This document shows, one piece after another, positions 44,311 to 52,456 of a stretch of DNA of 64,000 nt (position 1 is its first letter; each line of letters begins with the position of its first letter). The position numbers were made by a program, and so were the translations under genes. The notes under the pieces are model-generated. The model had not been told where the DNA came from and ran no database searches. It worked only from the letters and a program-made list of their open reading frames with translations. Source of the stretch: Paenibacillus agilis. Its GTDB lineage: Bacteria; Bacillota; Bacilli; Paenibacillales; Paenibacillaceae. The DNA lies in contig NZ_VNJK01000005.1 of the NCBI RefSeq assembly GCF_007786455.1, positions 124,001 to 188,000 on the forward strand. The letters run 5' to 3'.

Positions 44311-44483
44311 GTATATGTTCCTCTCATGAATGAATCGTTTACCTCCATCCTATGCATTCGCCTATCTAAAGGTAACATTAGCCCCTAAAATTCTCCGACC
44401 CTTTCATCATCCACATCGTTCAACTCAACGTTCAACTGCGTCCCTTGCTTTTTCTCCTCTTACTATCGTTCTTGAGGATACCT

Positions 44484-45110
44484 TCATTGAATGGAGTCCA
44501 TCAATTCATAGTAATACTGGGGTTCACGAGTCTTATTAAGACTATACCAGGCTTCTAAACTTTTAGATGAAAACACACCTAGAGCTTTTAAAATATGTAC
44601 GGAAAATTCCAACGAAGCTACTCCAGATGCGGTAATCAGTGATCCATCTGTTACAGCAGCCCCCATTTTGTAATACGCTTCGCCCTTGTAAGTAGGACAG
44701 ATCATTTTAAGGTATTCTAGATCATTGCTAGTATGCGAACGTGAATTTAGTATTCCTGCTTGAGCAAGTCCCATTGTAGCGCCACAAATTGCAGCAACTA
44801 ATATACCTTCCTTTAAACAACCCTCTGCCATTTTTATAATGGGCTGGTGTATAGCTTCTGTCCATGTATCTCCTCCAGGTAAAATCAATGCATCAATGCT
44901 AGCCATACTGCACTCATCTAATTTGATATCAGGCTGAATTTTTAATCCACCCATTGTAGTTATAGGAGTCTTATCAATGCCCACCGTAACGATTTTTATC
45001 GGGGACAGCCCCTTTTTAAAATATCTTCCCGAATTCAGCTCAGCAGTTACGTAACCAATTTCCCAATCCGCCATGGAGTCAAACACATAAAGATATACTG
45101 TATTGTTCAT
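44484..45110 (-). CDS. DJ-1/PfpI-family protein
   Basis: A 208-residue class I glutamine amidotransferase-like protein. The nucleophile elbow is ILVAAICGATMGLAQAG at about 98-114 with Cys in AICGAT, and the conserved Glu precursor lies in YVFDSMADWEIGY near the start. Members act as deglycases, chaperones or proteases; a precise role is not readable. The ATG at 45110 follows AGGGGG; the upstream ATG at 45158 adds a leader without homology. A WYL-domain regulator lies directly upstream on the same strand, behind a strong terminator. Confidence 0.85.
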   Translation of the reverse strand: MNNTVYLYVFDSMADWEIGYVTAELNSGRYFKKGLSPIKIVTVGIDKTPITTMGGLKIQPDIKLDECSMASIDALILPGGDTWTEAIHQPIIKMAEGCLKEGILVAAICGATMGLAQAGILNSRSHTSNDLEYLKMICPTYKGEAYYKMGAAVTDGSLITASGVASLEFSVHILKALGVFSSKSLEAWYSLNKTREPQYYYELMDSIQ

Positions 45111-45191
45111 TTTTAAATCCCCCTTATTTTCACATCCATTAGATGATGCCAACCACATTCATCAGTACTCAATGATTGATCTTCATAATAA

Positions 45192-45228
45192 AACAGCTTC
45201 ACTGACATCTGCTGTCAGTGAAGCTGTT
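45192..45228 (-). terminator. Strong terminator of the WYL regulator gene
   Basis: AACAGCTTCACTGACA (45192-45207) pairs perfectly over 16 bp with TGTCAGTGAAGCTGTT (45213-45228), followed on the minus strand by TTTATTATG. The regulator's stop codon (45227-45229) lies inside the stem. Confidence 0.88.
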
Positions 45229-46192
45229 AACGTTGATAATGTTCCATTAATTCCGATGCAATAGCAACAAGTTTATCCTTCACACTCTGGGGTTCGATTA
45301 CTTGGACGGACTTTCCGTAGGATAGGAGCAAATAAGGAACATAGGCATGAACGGCTTCTTCCTCTAGCAAAAAGATTGCGTGCTCAGATGTCCGCTCTTT
45401 CAGATGATGCCCCAAGTACCAATGCAGACATAAATCATCTAATGCCTCTGTCCTGCCTCCAACAGTTACAGAAATTAAGCTGTCTTTGCCTATTATATCG
45501 GGCAGCAGATTTTGCATAAAAAATGCACGGGCCGAAAAATCTTCAGAACGCTTAAATAGGTGTTGAGTACCCTTGATTTGTAGAATCCGATCTACTCGGA
45601 AGCAGCGAATCTCATTTCTAAGGTGGCAAAAGGCAACCGTATACCATTTATGATTCCAGTAAACCATTCCATAAGGATCTACCAACCTGTTCTTGGACTG
45701 CTCCTCACGGCTTGTTCGATATGCAATCTCAACAGAATATTCGTTCGCTACAGCTTGCTCCAATTCCATCAATATCGGCTGAACAGAAGGAGGAGCTGCC
45801 GTCCGATTTATAACTTCAAATCCAGTTAACTGACGGCTAAGGTTACTTGCCTGCTCCTGATTCGAATACATTTTCAATTTTGATGTCGCGGTATTTAATG
45901 CCTCAGTCAAAGGGTATCCCGCTTCATTTGCAAATACAGCAGCATGAAGCAGAGCCTTTTTTTCTTCCATATCAAATAGCAGCGGCGCTTTAATAAAATG
46001 ATTCAACAAGCTATACCCGCCATGATGACCTGCGTCGGATATGATAGGCACTCCACTAGCACATAATGCATCGATATACCGATAAACGGTCCTAATATTG
46101 ATTTCTAGCTTTTCGGCTATTTGTTTTGCAGTTATTTTTCCGCCTGAATTCAACATCCATAGAATGGCCAGCATATTATCGTTTTTTGGCAT
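45227..46192 (-). CDS. HTH/WYL-domain transcriptional regulator (YafY type)
   Basis: A 321-residue regulator. The N-terminal winged helix reads LWMLNSGGKITAKQIAEKLE then INIRTVYRYIDALCASGVPI. The WYL domain (about 150-230) includes VDPYGMVYWNHKWYTVAFCH and RCFRVDRILQI, and a WCX-like C-terminal part follows. WYL domains bind nucleic acid or small nucleotide ligands in several regulators. It lies upstream of the DJ-1/PfpI gene on the same strand, which makes that gene a possible target. Confidence 0.9.
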   Translation of the reverse strand: MPKNDNMLAILWMLNSGGKITAKQIAEKLEINIRTVYRYIDALCASGVPIISDAGHHGGYSLLNHFIKAPLLFDMEEKKALLHAAVFANEAGYPLTEALNTATSKLKMYSNQEQASNLSRQLTGFEVINRTAAPPSVQPILMELEQAVANEYSVEIAYRTSREEQSKNRLVDPYGMVYWNHKWYTVAFCHLRNEIRCFRVDRILQIKGTQHLFKRSEDFSARAFFMQNLLPDIIGKDSLISVTVGGRTEALDDLCLHWYLGHHLKERTSEHAIFLLEEEAVHAYVPYLLLSYGKSVQVIEPQSVKDKLVAIASELMEHYQR

Positions 46193-46285
46193 AAGATGAA
46201 CCTCTATCGTTTATTAAATCTCAATACTATATACATATCATTTTATTCGCCTATCTATCAACTTCATCTCTTCTATTCCCATTCT

Positions 46286-47662
46286 CTACTTCATTTTTCT
46301 TGCCGCGTTTTCGGCAGCCTCCATAATTACTTCACCCAATGTGGGATGAGGATGAATGGTCATAGACAAGTCCTCTACGGTGGCGCCCATCTCGATAGCA
46401 AGTGCAAGCTCCGATATAAGTGTTGATGCCTCTACCCCAACAATTTGTGCACCGATCACGATGCCCGAGGTCGGGTCCGCCACAATCTTGACGAATCCTT
46501 CGGATTCCCCGAGCGCCAATGCTCTTCCGTTAATCGCAAAAGAGGCTTTCCCTATAACGATCGGGATAGCTTTCGCCTCTGCTTCCGTTTCACTTAAGCC
46601 AACGCTGGCTAGCTCTGGATTAGAAAAGACAACAAGAGGAATAGCTTTGTAATCAATCTCAGAGGTAAGACCTGTAATAGCTTCTGCCGCAATCTTTGCT
46701 TCATAGGACGCCTTGTGAGCGAGAGCCGGACCAGCCGTAACATCTCCAATCGCAAATATATGCGGGATAGCAGTTCTACACTGTTTGTCTGTCTCGATTA
46801 GTCCCCTGCTCGTTACTCGTAAGCCAATACGCTCCAGCCCTAGCTTTCCGTCTGTGTTTGGCTTTCTACCGATAGTGACTAATGCATATTTTGCTGTAAC
46901 CTGATGCCGCTCCTGGTTTTTCAAATAATGCAGAGTAATTTCATTCGCATTCTGTACTACTTTTTCTGCCGTTGCCTCGGTAATAATAGTAATACCATCG
47001 GCTTTCAACTGACGTACAACAGGGGCCATAATATTCGCCTCGAATCCTGGAAGCACTTGATTGCCTCCCTCCAGAATCGTTACCTTTGTTCCGAATTTCG
47101 CATACATTTGCCCCAGCTCGACCCCTATATATCCGCCACCTATAACGACCAAGCTGGTCGGAACGTCAGGGAGCGACAATGCTTCTGTCGAAGACAAAAT
47201 ACGCCCTCCAACCGGAAATGCTTGCAGCTCAATGGGACGAGATCCCGTTGCCAGTATGGCGTGCTTAAAAGAAATGGTTTGCTTCTGACCATTTTGTTCG
47301 ATAACAACCGTATGCTCATCAACGAAACCAGCCTCTCCTTCTAGAATGATTACACCAGCAGTCTGTAATAAATAACGAACCCCACCAGCCTGCTTATTCA
47401 CGATCCCTTGCTTGAAATCCTGAGCTGTCTTAAATGACACTGCCGGATCCTCATGATTGAACTGTCTGAGCAAACTATAACGATGCGATTCTGCAATTAA
47501 TGCTTTGGATGGAATACACCCAACATGCGTACATACTCCACCAAGCTGACCGCGCTCAACAATCGCCGTCTTCATGCCAAGCTGTGAAGATCGCAGTGCT
47601 GCCACATAGCCTCCCGGACCAGATCCAATGACCAATGTTTCTACGGACTCAAGCTTACTCAT
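46286..47662 (-). CDS. lpdA: Dihydrolipoyl dehydrogenase
   Basis: A 458-residue flavoprotein that reoxidises dihydrolipoamide in 2-oxoacid dehydrogenase or glycine-cleavage complexes. The FAD motif is LVIGSGPGGYVAALRSSQLG at about 10-29, the redox disulfide GGVCTHVGCIPSK at about 41-53, the NAD motif VVIGGGYIGVELGQ near 178, and the catalytic His-Glu in HPHPTLGEVIMEA near 438. The usual CLNVGC is CTHVGC here. No E1 or E2 genes are nearby, so it is a stand-alone copy. It is divergent from a TetR-family gene, and a 40-bp dyad lies over its promoter. Confidence 0.95.
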   Translation of the reverse strand: MSKLESVETLVIGSGPGGYVAALRSSQLGMKTAIVERGQLGGVCTHVGCIPSKALIAESHRYSLLRQFNHEDPAVSFKTAQDFKQGIVNKQAGGVRYLLQTAGVIILEGEAGFVDEHTVVIEQNGQKQTISFKHAILATGSRPIELQAFPVGGRILSSTEALSLPDVPTSLVVIGGGYIGVELGQMYAKFGTKVTILEGGNQVLPGFEANIMAPVVRQLKADGITIITEATAEKVVQNANEITLHYLKNQERHQVTAKYALVTIGRKPNTDGKLGLERIGLRVTSRGLIETDKQCRTAIPHIFAIGDVTAGPALAHKASYEAKIAAEAITGLTSEIDYKAIPLVVFSNPELASVGLSETEAEAKAIPIVIGKASFAINGRALALGESEGFVKIVADPTSGIVIGAQIVGVEASTLISELALAIEMGATVEDLSMTIHPHPTLGEVIMEAAENAARKMK

Positions 47663-47692
47663 ATCCTAATACCTCCAGTTGAAGTTGCTTTT

Positions 47693-47732
47693 AAAATATG
47701 ATGATCATAATATATTATAGTCATCATATTTT
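47693..47732. promoter_or_regulatory. Long dyad operator between lpdA and the TetR-family gene
   Basis: AAAATATGATGA (47693-47704) is the exact reverse complement of TCATCATATTTT (47721-47732), with an AT-rich near-palindromic centre. It covers the lpdA -10 box. It is the likely binding site of the divergent TetR-family protein. Confidence 0.7.
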
Positions 47733-47743
47733 ATAAACGTCAA
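47714..47743 (-). promoter_or_regulatory. lpdA promoter
   Basis: Minus strand: TTGACG at 47738-47743, 18-bp spacer, TATAAT at 47714-47719, overlapped by the dyad. Confidence 0.7.
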
Positions 47744-47790
47744 CATCTGTGTTTAGCCTTTCTTGAACTAACAACTACCGAATTGCTAAA

Positions 47791-47819
47791 TTGACAGGCT
47801 TTATTATGACGCCTATAAT
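47791..47819 (+). promoter_or_regulatory. Perfect-consensus promoter of the TetR-family gene
   Basis: TTGACA at 47791-47796, 17-bp spacer, TATAAT at 47814-47819. No mismatch to the sigma-A consensus. Confidence 0.88.
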
Positions 47820-47849
47820 ATTTTAAAAATAGAATGATAAAGCTGTGGA

Positions 47850-48431
47850 GTGATTACAATACCGTATCCCAAAGGACATAAGCTAAAAGTGCGGAATAAG
47901 ATCGTCGAAAGTGCTGCCAAGGCTTTTCGCACCCATGGTATCCACAATGTAAGTGTTCCGTTCATTATGAAAGGGGCCGGATTGACTCATGGAGGGTTTT
48001 ATTCACACTTTGACAACAAAGAACAGCTGGTCGCCGAAGCATGCCGGTATGCCATCAGTGACACCATTGCGCTTTTGCAGCAAGCCGCTGACGCTGACCA
48101 GGAGAAACAGAACTCGAAGATCAATACAGTCATTGACTATTATTTAAGTCCGTATCATCGCGACAACACAGAGATGGGTTGTATTATTCCTGCCCTTTCT
48201 GGCGAGATATCCCGTTCTTCAGAAGAAATTCGCCAAGTATTCACCTATGAGTTGGAGCGGATGATTGCTTTTATTTCTAATCTAGCGGAAATTGACACAG
48301 TCAAAGGCAGCTCACTATTCAGTTCCATGGTCGGCTCTCTTATTCTTGCACGGACTGTTAGTGATACTGATTTGAGCAATAACTTTCTCTCTGCAGGTAA
48401 GAAGCAAGCCAAAGAGCTGATTATGAGCTGA
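47850..48431 (+). CDS. TetR/AcrR-family transcriptional regulator
   Basis: A 193-residue regulator with the HTH KIVESAAKAFRTHGIHNVSV followed by MKGAGLTHGGFYSHFDNKEQLV, typical of the family; the C-terminal ligand domain is TetR_C-like. The start is uncertain. GTG at 47850 gives MITIPYPKGHKLK, but it overlaps the only Shine-Dalgarno-like GGAG. Homologues of this type begin MPYPKGHK, which would put the start at the ATA at 47859, eight bases after GGAG. GTG is kept as the conservative call. The likely target is lpdA across the divergent gap. Confidence 0.87.
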   Translation: MITIPYPKGHKLKVRNKIVESAAKAFRTHGIHNVSVPFIMKGAGLTHGGFYSHFDNKEQLVAEACRYAISDTIALLQQAADADQEKQNSKINTVIDYYLSPYHRDNTEMGCIIPALSGEISRSSEEIRQVFTYELERMIAFISNLAEIDTVKGSSLFSSMVGSLILARTVSDTDLSNNFLSAGKKQAKELIMS

Positions 48432-48523
48432 CATAAATGCATAAATGATACGAGCCATGTTTTCTTATATGATCTACAGCTTTGTAGGCTGTTGTATCCA
48501 TCCTGTTCAGCCACTAAACACAA

Positions 48524-48548
48524 AAACACGCCAACAAATGGCGTGTTT
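48524..48548 (+). terminator. Rho-independent terminator of the TetR-family gene
   Basis: AAACACGCCA (48524-48533) pairs with TGGCGTGTTT (48539-48548) and is followed by TTTTG. The A-run on the left lets it also stop the convergent Nudix transcript. Confidence 0.88.
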
Positions 48549-48565
48549 TTTGTATTTAGTGGAAC

Positions 48566-48985
48566 CTAAAGGAGAATCGACCGTTCCCAACCGTTACTCT
48601 CGCAACAAAGAATATCAATAGTTGGAATATCTGCTGGAGCCCAGTGTAGATTTCTAATATCTTTTCGTGCAGTCCACTCAAGCTTCTCATGTTCAGTTGC
48701 TACGGGTGATCCAGAAATAATTTTTGCTTCATATGTAATCAATCTAACTTTAATCGTTGGGTACTCATGCACTATATCAGTGATAAATTCCCCAACCTCT
48801 ATCTCACACAGTAGTTCTTCTTTAATTTCCCTTACCAGTGCGGCCTGATGGTCTTCACCTGGTTCAATTTTCCCTCCTGGAAACTCCCAGTAACCTGGAA
48901 GAGACATTTTCATAGACCGAAGTGCACAAAGAATTTCATCACGATCATTAATGATGACAGCCCCTACAACGTCGACTTGTTTCAT
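48566..48985 (-). CDS. Nudix hydrolase (MutT/NudG-like)
   Basis: A 139-residue nucleoside triphosphate pyrophosphohydrolase. The Nudix box GGKIEPGEDHQAALVREIKE with the following EL is complete at about 37-58. The start MKQVDVVGAVIINDRDEILC and the PGYWEFPGG segment resemble the (deoxy)nucleoside triphosphate pyrophosphohydrolases, including E. coli NudG, which acts on CTP and on modified dCTP species such as 5-methyl- and 5-hydroxy-dCTP. Its ATG overlaps the stop of the HNH endonuclease gene as ATGA, so the two are translationally coupled. That link suggests a shared role with modified nucleotides or modified DNA, which is inference. Confidence 0.92.
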   Translation of the reverse strand: MKQVDVVGAVIINDRDEILCALRSMKMSLPGYWEFPGGKIEPGEDHQAALVREIKEELLCEIEVGEFITDIVHEYPTIKVRLITYEAKIISGSPVATEHEKLEWTARKDIRNLHWAPADIPTIDILCCESNGWERSILL

Positions 48986-49818
48986 TCTGTATTCCTTCCT
49001 TTAGCAGCACTTATAAGTTTGGAAATATCATCTGGCGAGTCAAGAATATGCATTTTTCGATGACAGTTAGGACATAAAGCTACGGTATTATCTATAGAAT
49101 CATCTCCGCCTCTTGCCAACCAAACAATATGATGTGTCTCCAAGTATGGCTCTCCCTGTTTATTTTCAAACGGAGCTGGCTTATCACATAATTGACAAAC
49201 TCCCTTGGCACATCGTTTCACATATTCAGCAACATAGATATCACGTTCAAAAGTTGTAGTGACAACTTGCTTTCTCCTAACCTTTCTCCTAGAAGCTCCT
49301 GCTCGGATCTTCAAGTTCTGATCAGTCATACGTTTTGCTTTTTTCTCTCGCACAACTAATGCTTCATAAATTAAGGTTTTCGATGGTTCATAGACAAATC
49401 CCTCGTCTTTCAATTTCACGGGGAATACCCAGACGTTTCTCATATTCTCCTTTTCATCAGCTTGTTGTTCCTGATAAGGATCATCTGCAAGCTCAACTCT
49501 TCCTCTATATATGTATTCCCGAAGTTTAAATACTTCAAATAGGTGTACCTCGACACCGTTTTGATTTGATTCAAACAATGTTCTATTTTGCATAAAGGTA
49601 TAGCTTTGATCATCGCGTTTACCCATACCCGTATAATGCAGTACATTATCAATCCATCGGTCATCATATAGCGATTCTACGTGATTCGATACAATTACTA
49701 AGGAATTGGTCTCCTTCGATCTTCTCATCCCACCTTGGGGAGAACATTTAAATATTTTTCGTAATTGATCATTATCTAGGACGTCACCAGGTTCGAGTCC
49801 ATGCCATCTTGTTGACAT
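48982..49818 (-). CDS. HNH endonuclease with an N-terminal SRA-like domain (possible modified-DNA-dependent nuclease)
   Basis: A 278-residue protein. The N-terminal 130 residues (LEPGDVLDNDQLRKIF, then LVIVSNHVESLYDDRWIDNV, LHYTGMGKRDDQSYTF, NGVEVHLFEVFK) look like the SRA-like reader domain of ScoMcrA-type type IV restriction enzymes. A basic linker follows. The C-terminal HNH domain has two Cys pairs (CQLC and CPNC) around THHIVWLARGGDDSIDNTVAL, with the HH, N and H of the beta-beta-alpha-metal site. The ATG at 49818 follows GGTGA. It is the first gene of a two-gene unit with the Nudix gene. The nuclease call is strong; the reader domain is a recalled resemblance. Confidence 0.82.
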   Translation of the reverse strand: MSTRWHGLEPGDVLDNDQLRKIFKCSPQGGMRRSKETNSLVIVSNHVESLYDDRWIDNVLHYTGMGKRDDQSYTFMQNRTLFESNQNGVEVHLFEVFKLREYIYRGRVELADDPYQEQQADEKENMRNVWVFPVKLKDEGFVYEPSKTLIYEALVVREKKAKRMTDQNLKIRAGASRRKVRRKQVVTTTFERDIYVAEYVKRCAKGVCQLCDKPAPFENKQGEPYLETHHIVWLARGGDDSIDNTVALCPNCHRKMHILDSPDDISKLISAAKGRNTE

Positions 49819-50123
49819 ATTTTCACCATCCGTATGCAGCAATTATCTCGTCATTGTTGTACATACTCCTAATCATAAAGGTAGAAGTTATCATGTTTCC
49901 ATGAAATAACTGGATATCCCATAACACGTTCTTCCGTGCGAACATGAAAAACCTCTCGAACTATGCCGAGAGGTTTAATTATTATTGATGGGACCTTATA
50001 TATTTTGCAAGTATCGTACAAGTATTTAATTGCTATCGACAGCACGATATAACCATTTACGAACCATGGATACCACGCACGCACTCCAGGTAACTCTTTT
50101 ACTTCATCTAGTAGCCAACGAGA
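49819..50123. other. Intergenic region between the HNH and AlkD-like genes
   Basis: It holds the terminator at 49949-49976 and the HNH promoter region. A minus-strand frame runs in the same phase as the AlkD-like stop codon (WLLDEVKELPGV, then RAWYPWFVNGYIVLS) but has no good start and overlaps the terminator; it may be a gene remnant. Confidence 0.5.
49949..49976 (-). terminator. Rho-independent terminator downstream of the AlkD-like gene
   Basis: AAACCTCTCG (49949-49958) pairs with CGAGAGGTTT (49967-49976), followed on the minus strand by TTCATG after a T-run of five. Confidence 0.8.
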
Positions 50124-50831
50124 TTAACACCTTACATGCTTGCGTTTAAATCCAACCTGCCCTTTATCAACAGCCTTTTGAATATTTTCAGACGCGTTAA
50201 TGAACTTGCTTTTTGCTTTATCTTTTTGAACTTCAACTGGACCTACTGCCTTTGCAGTTTCAACCGCCAGATCGTGAAGCGGCGTATAGGAAGTTGCTAC
50301 GGTGTATATAAAATTATTCATCGAGTACTTCGTTCTATCAGGAGCTTCATGAATCGTATTTTTCACCATCTCAAGCATGTTGGCGAGTTTGATTTCGGAA
50401 AACTCATGATCTTTACGATTGCCCAAAAGCCAGCAATAACAGCTCCAACCTGCTGACATTTTCAACTCTTCACCGCTTGTGATCCAATCATCTGCAACTT
50501 CTTGTGCAATATCTGCTTCTGCTAACGTAACAGCAACCACATAGTCAGACAGCATATAAAAATACGCCGTATCCATCCAACGATCAAAATCCGCCGTCGT
50601 CATTGCTTTTGGGTCTGCAATAACACCCGCAAAGTACATAGCGTCATAGTTGCCTGTAGCATAAAGTTGCTCAGCCAACTCTTGATTGATTTTGATTTTT
50701 TTTGCGATTGGCTTCATTTGACCTGTAGCCACACCAAAAAGCGGTTCGTGAGCGCCATTGGACATATATATTTTCTTTGTTCGTTCCTTACCGAGCGCTT
50801 CAAGCTCTTGCATGACCGTTTCTAGATTCAT
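50124..50831 (-). CDS. AlkD-like DNA alkylation repair protein
   Basis: A 235-residue all-helical protein made of HEAT-like repeats, the AlkC/AlkD (DNA alkylation repair) fold. Matching segments are MNLETVMQELEALGKERTKK, YDAMYFAGVIADPKAMT, WMDTAYFYMLSDYVV and RTKYSMNNFIYTVATSYTPL, which are typical of the Bacillales relatives. Classic AlkD removes bulky or cationic alkylpurines without base flipping; for this subgroup activity is less certain. A Fur-box-like sequence stands about 50 bp upstream. Confidence 0.85.
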   Translation of the reverse strand: MNLETVMQELEALGKERTKKIYMSNGAHEPLFGVATGQMKPIAKKIKINQELAEQLYATGNYDAMYFAGVIADPKAMTTADFDRWMDTAYFYMLSDYVVAVTLAEADIAQEVADDWITSGEELKMSAGWSCYCWLLGNRKDHEFSEIKLANMLEMVKNTIHEAPDRTKYSMNNFIYTVATSYTPLHDLAVETAKAVGPVEVQKDKAKSKFINASENIQKAVDKGQVGFKRKHVRC

Positions 50832-50878
50832 CGTATATCAACTTCTTTCTTTGGATAGTTTTCCACTAAAATTATTAA

Positions 50879-50895
50879 AATGATAATCATTAATT
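50879..50895 (-). promoter_or_regulatory. Fur-box-like sequence upstream of the AlkD-like gene
   Basis: AATGATAATCATTA (50879-50892) equals 14 consecutive bases of the classical 19-bp Fur box. A further ATTATCA half-site lies about ten bases downstream. It sits between a TATAAT-like box and the start codon. It could also be a chance AT-rich match. Confidence 0.45.
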
Positions 50896-51029
50896 CTATT
50901 ATCATGTTATCCTCATTGCTCTCTCTATTATACAAAAAGGCACCCATACCCCACACCCTTTTGAAGTGTCCAAACAATGGGTACCCGCTTCCCTACAAAC
51001 TCCCAGCCTTACCCTTTAGGAATAAAAAT

Positions 51030-51055
51030 AAGCGAGGGAAATCACTCCCCCGCTT
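51030..51055 (-). terminator. Terminator of the DUF4256 operon
   Basis: AAGCGAGGGA (51030-51039) pairs with TCCCCCGCTT (51046-51055) with one G-U, followed on the minus strand by ATTTTTATT. Confidence 0.8.
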
Positions 51056-51118
51056 GTAGCTACTTTGACGTTAACGTTGCTGCACCTTGAACTCGCCAAA
51101 AGCAGCTTTCAATTGTAT

Positions 51119-51703
51119 TTAAACCCTTAGCGAGCCACGGAATCCCCTAGCCGCATAATACGATTCTGCTCCATTATGGTACACAAAGACCATGTCATAA
51201 CGTCGATCACAGAAGATAGCCCCACCAAGCTTTCGAATATTAGCAGGTGTTTGCACCCAGCTCGATGTTTTCAAATCGAAATTTCCAAGCTTCTGTAGCT
51301 CTCGGTATTGCTCTTCCGTTAGCAGCTCAATGCCCATGGCAGCAGCCATATCAATCGCGTTATTTTCTGGCTTATGTTGTTTCCTTGACTCCAGTGCTTC
51401 AAGATCGTAACAAATACTTCTGCGACCTTTAGGACTTTCTTTGGAACAATCATAGAAAATGTATTCGCCCAACTGTGCATCATAACCAACAACATCCGGT
51501 TCGCCTTCGGTCTTCTCCATTTCATGGAGTGACCACAGTTTGTCAGGATTCGCTTCGAGCTTCGCTTGAACGTTAGCCCATTCAAGGTCTGAATGGCGGT
51601 CCATATTTTTCTCGAAACGTGCTTTTAATAATGTGAGTAGTTCCTCATGTTGTTCTAGCGATAACTCCTTTTTACTGCTGCTTGGACCCGTTGTCATATT
51701 CAT
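51119..51703 (-). CDS. DUF4256-family protein
   Basis: A 194-residue soluble protein. The segments LLTLLKARFEKNMDRHSDLE, WSLHEMEKTEGEPDVVGYD, YIFYDCSKESPKGRRSICYD and the end CDRRYDMVFVYHNGAESYYA match the conserved protein family DUF4256, widespread in bacteria and without a known function. It follows a lipoprotein gene after eight bases on the same strand, which suggests an operon. Confidence 0.87.
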   Translation of the reverse strand: MNMTTGPSSSKKELSLEQHEELLTLLKARFEKNMDRHSDLEWANVQAKLEANPDKLWSLHEMEKTEGEPDVVGYDAQLGEYIFYDCSKESPKGRRSICYDLEALESRKQHKPENNAIDMAAAMGIELLTEEQYRELQKLGNFDLKTSSWVQTPANIRKLGGAIFCDRRYDMVFVYHNGAESYYAARGFRGSLRV

Positions 51704-51711
51704 TTCCCCCT

Positions 51712-52104
51712 TTATTTACTTTCCAAAATTTCATTGAAAATTAGCCCTTCCCCATCCATATTAATAATTTTAAAGCGATTCGTGTTTTTAATAAATATGG
51801 TCTTGTATTGCTCTTTACCGTCTTGGTTCATAAGCAGAAGAATTCGTTCTCTCTCGTTATCGGTTACCGTTTTGATAGTATAGTCTTGCTTATAGATATT
51901 TTGAATAATAGTGTCATATTCAGGTAATGAAGACCATTTATCATGGCTCGTACTTTCTTTTGCAAGTTGTTTGTTTTCTTGCAAAGCTTCTGTCTGTACG
52001 GATTGCTGATTTCCTTCAACGTTATTACTGATATCTGTTTGATCACCACTGCAAGCAGTCAGTATAGTTGCTGCCCCAAATAATAGTATAACCAGTTTGT
52101 TCAT
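51712..52104 (-). CDS. Hypothetical lipoprotein
   Basis: A 130-residue predicted lipoprotein. MNKLVILLFGAATILTAC is the signal with lipobox LTAC. A disordered Gln/Asn/Ser-rich stretch (about 20-55) precedes a small domain of about 75 residues with KTVTDNERERILLLMNQDGK. I do not recognise a family. It lies eight bases upstream of the DUF4256 gene. Confidence 0.7.
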   Translation of the reverse strand: MNKLVILLFGAATILTACSGDQTDISNNVEGNQQSVQTEALQENKQLAKESTSHDKWSSLPEYDTIIQNIYKQDYTIKTVTDNERERILLLMNQDGKEQYKTIFIKNTNRFKIINMDGEGLIFNEILESK

Positions 52105-52456
52105 GCTAAGTCAGCTCCTGTTGTATGATTGCTTTTCATTCTATTATACTTGTTCTCATTTTTTCTAAAACGTGCCCCTAAACCTTTAATACCCCCTTCG
52201 CCAAAAAATAAAAAGAGAGAGGCTAACCCTCTCTCCTTCCTATGTACACCAATACAAAAGCTGATGTAGTACCGAACAGCAACATTCTTGATATGAAAAT
52301 AGGGAACAGCTTGATGGAGCTAGGTTTTCCCCGTTCTCCATTCATTCGTCCCCCGACATCATCATGTCTTTATTCCATTTTAGTAGAACTTATTTATTGG
52401 TGACAACCTCTCTTACTAACAAAGCCAATGATTCTACATAGGATGAGTGCTGACGG
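52105..52456. other. Intergenic region downstream of the MerR-family gene
   Basis: It contains the terminator at 52215-52235 and the promoter region of the lipoprotein gene. Near 52303-52342 a GGGAACAGC / CCCCGTTCTCC imperfect hairpin occurs. No gene is seen. Confidence 0.5.
52215..52235 (-). terminator. Rho-independent terminator downstream of the MerR-family gene
   Basis: GAGAGAGG pairs with CCTCTCTC around a 4-5 base loop, followed on the minus strand by TTTTTATTTTTTGG. Confidence 0.8.
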
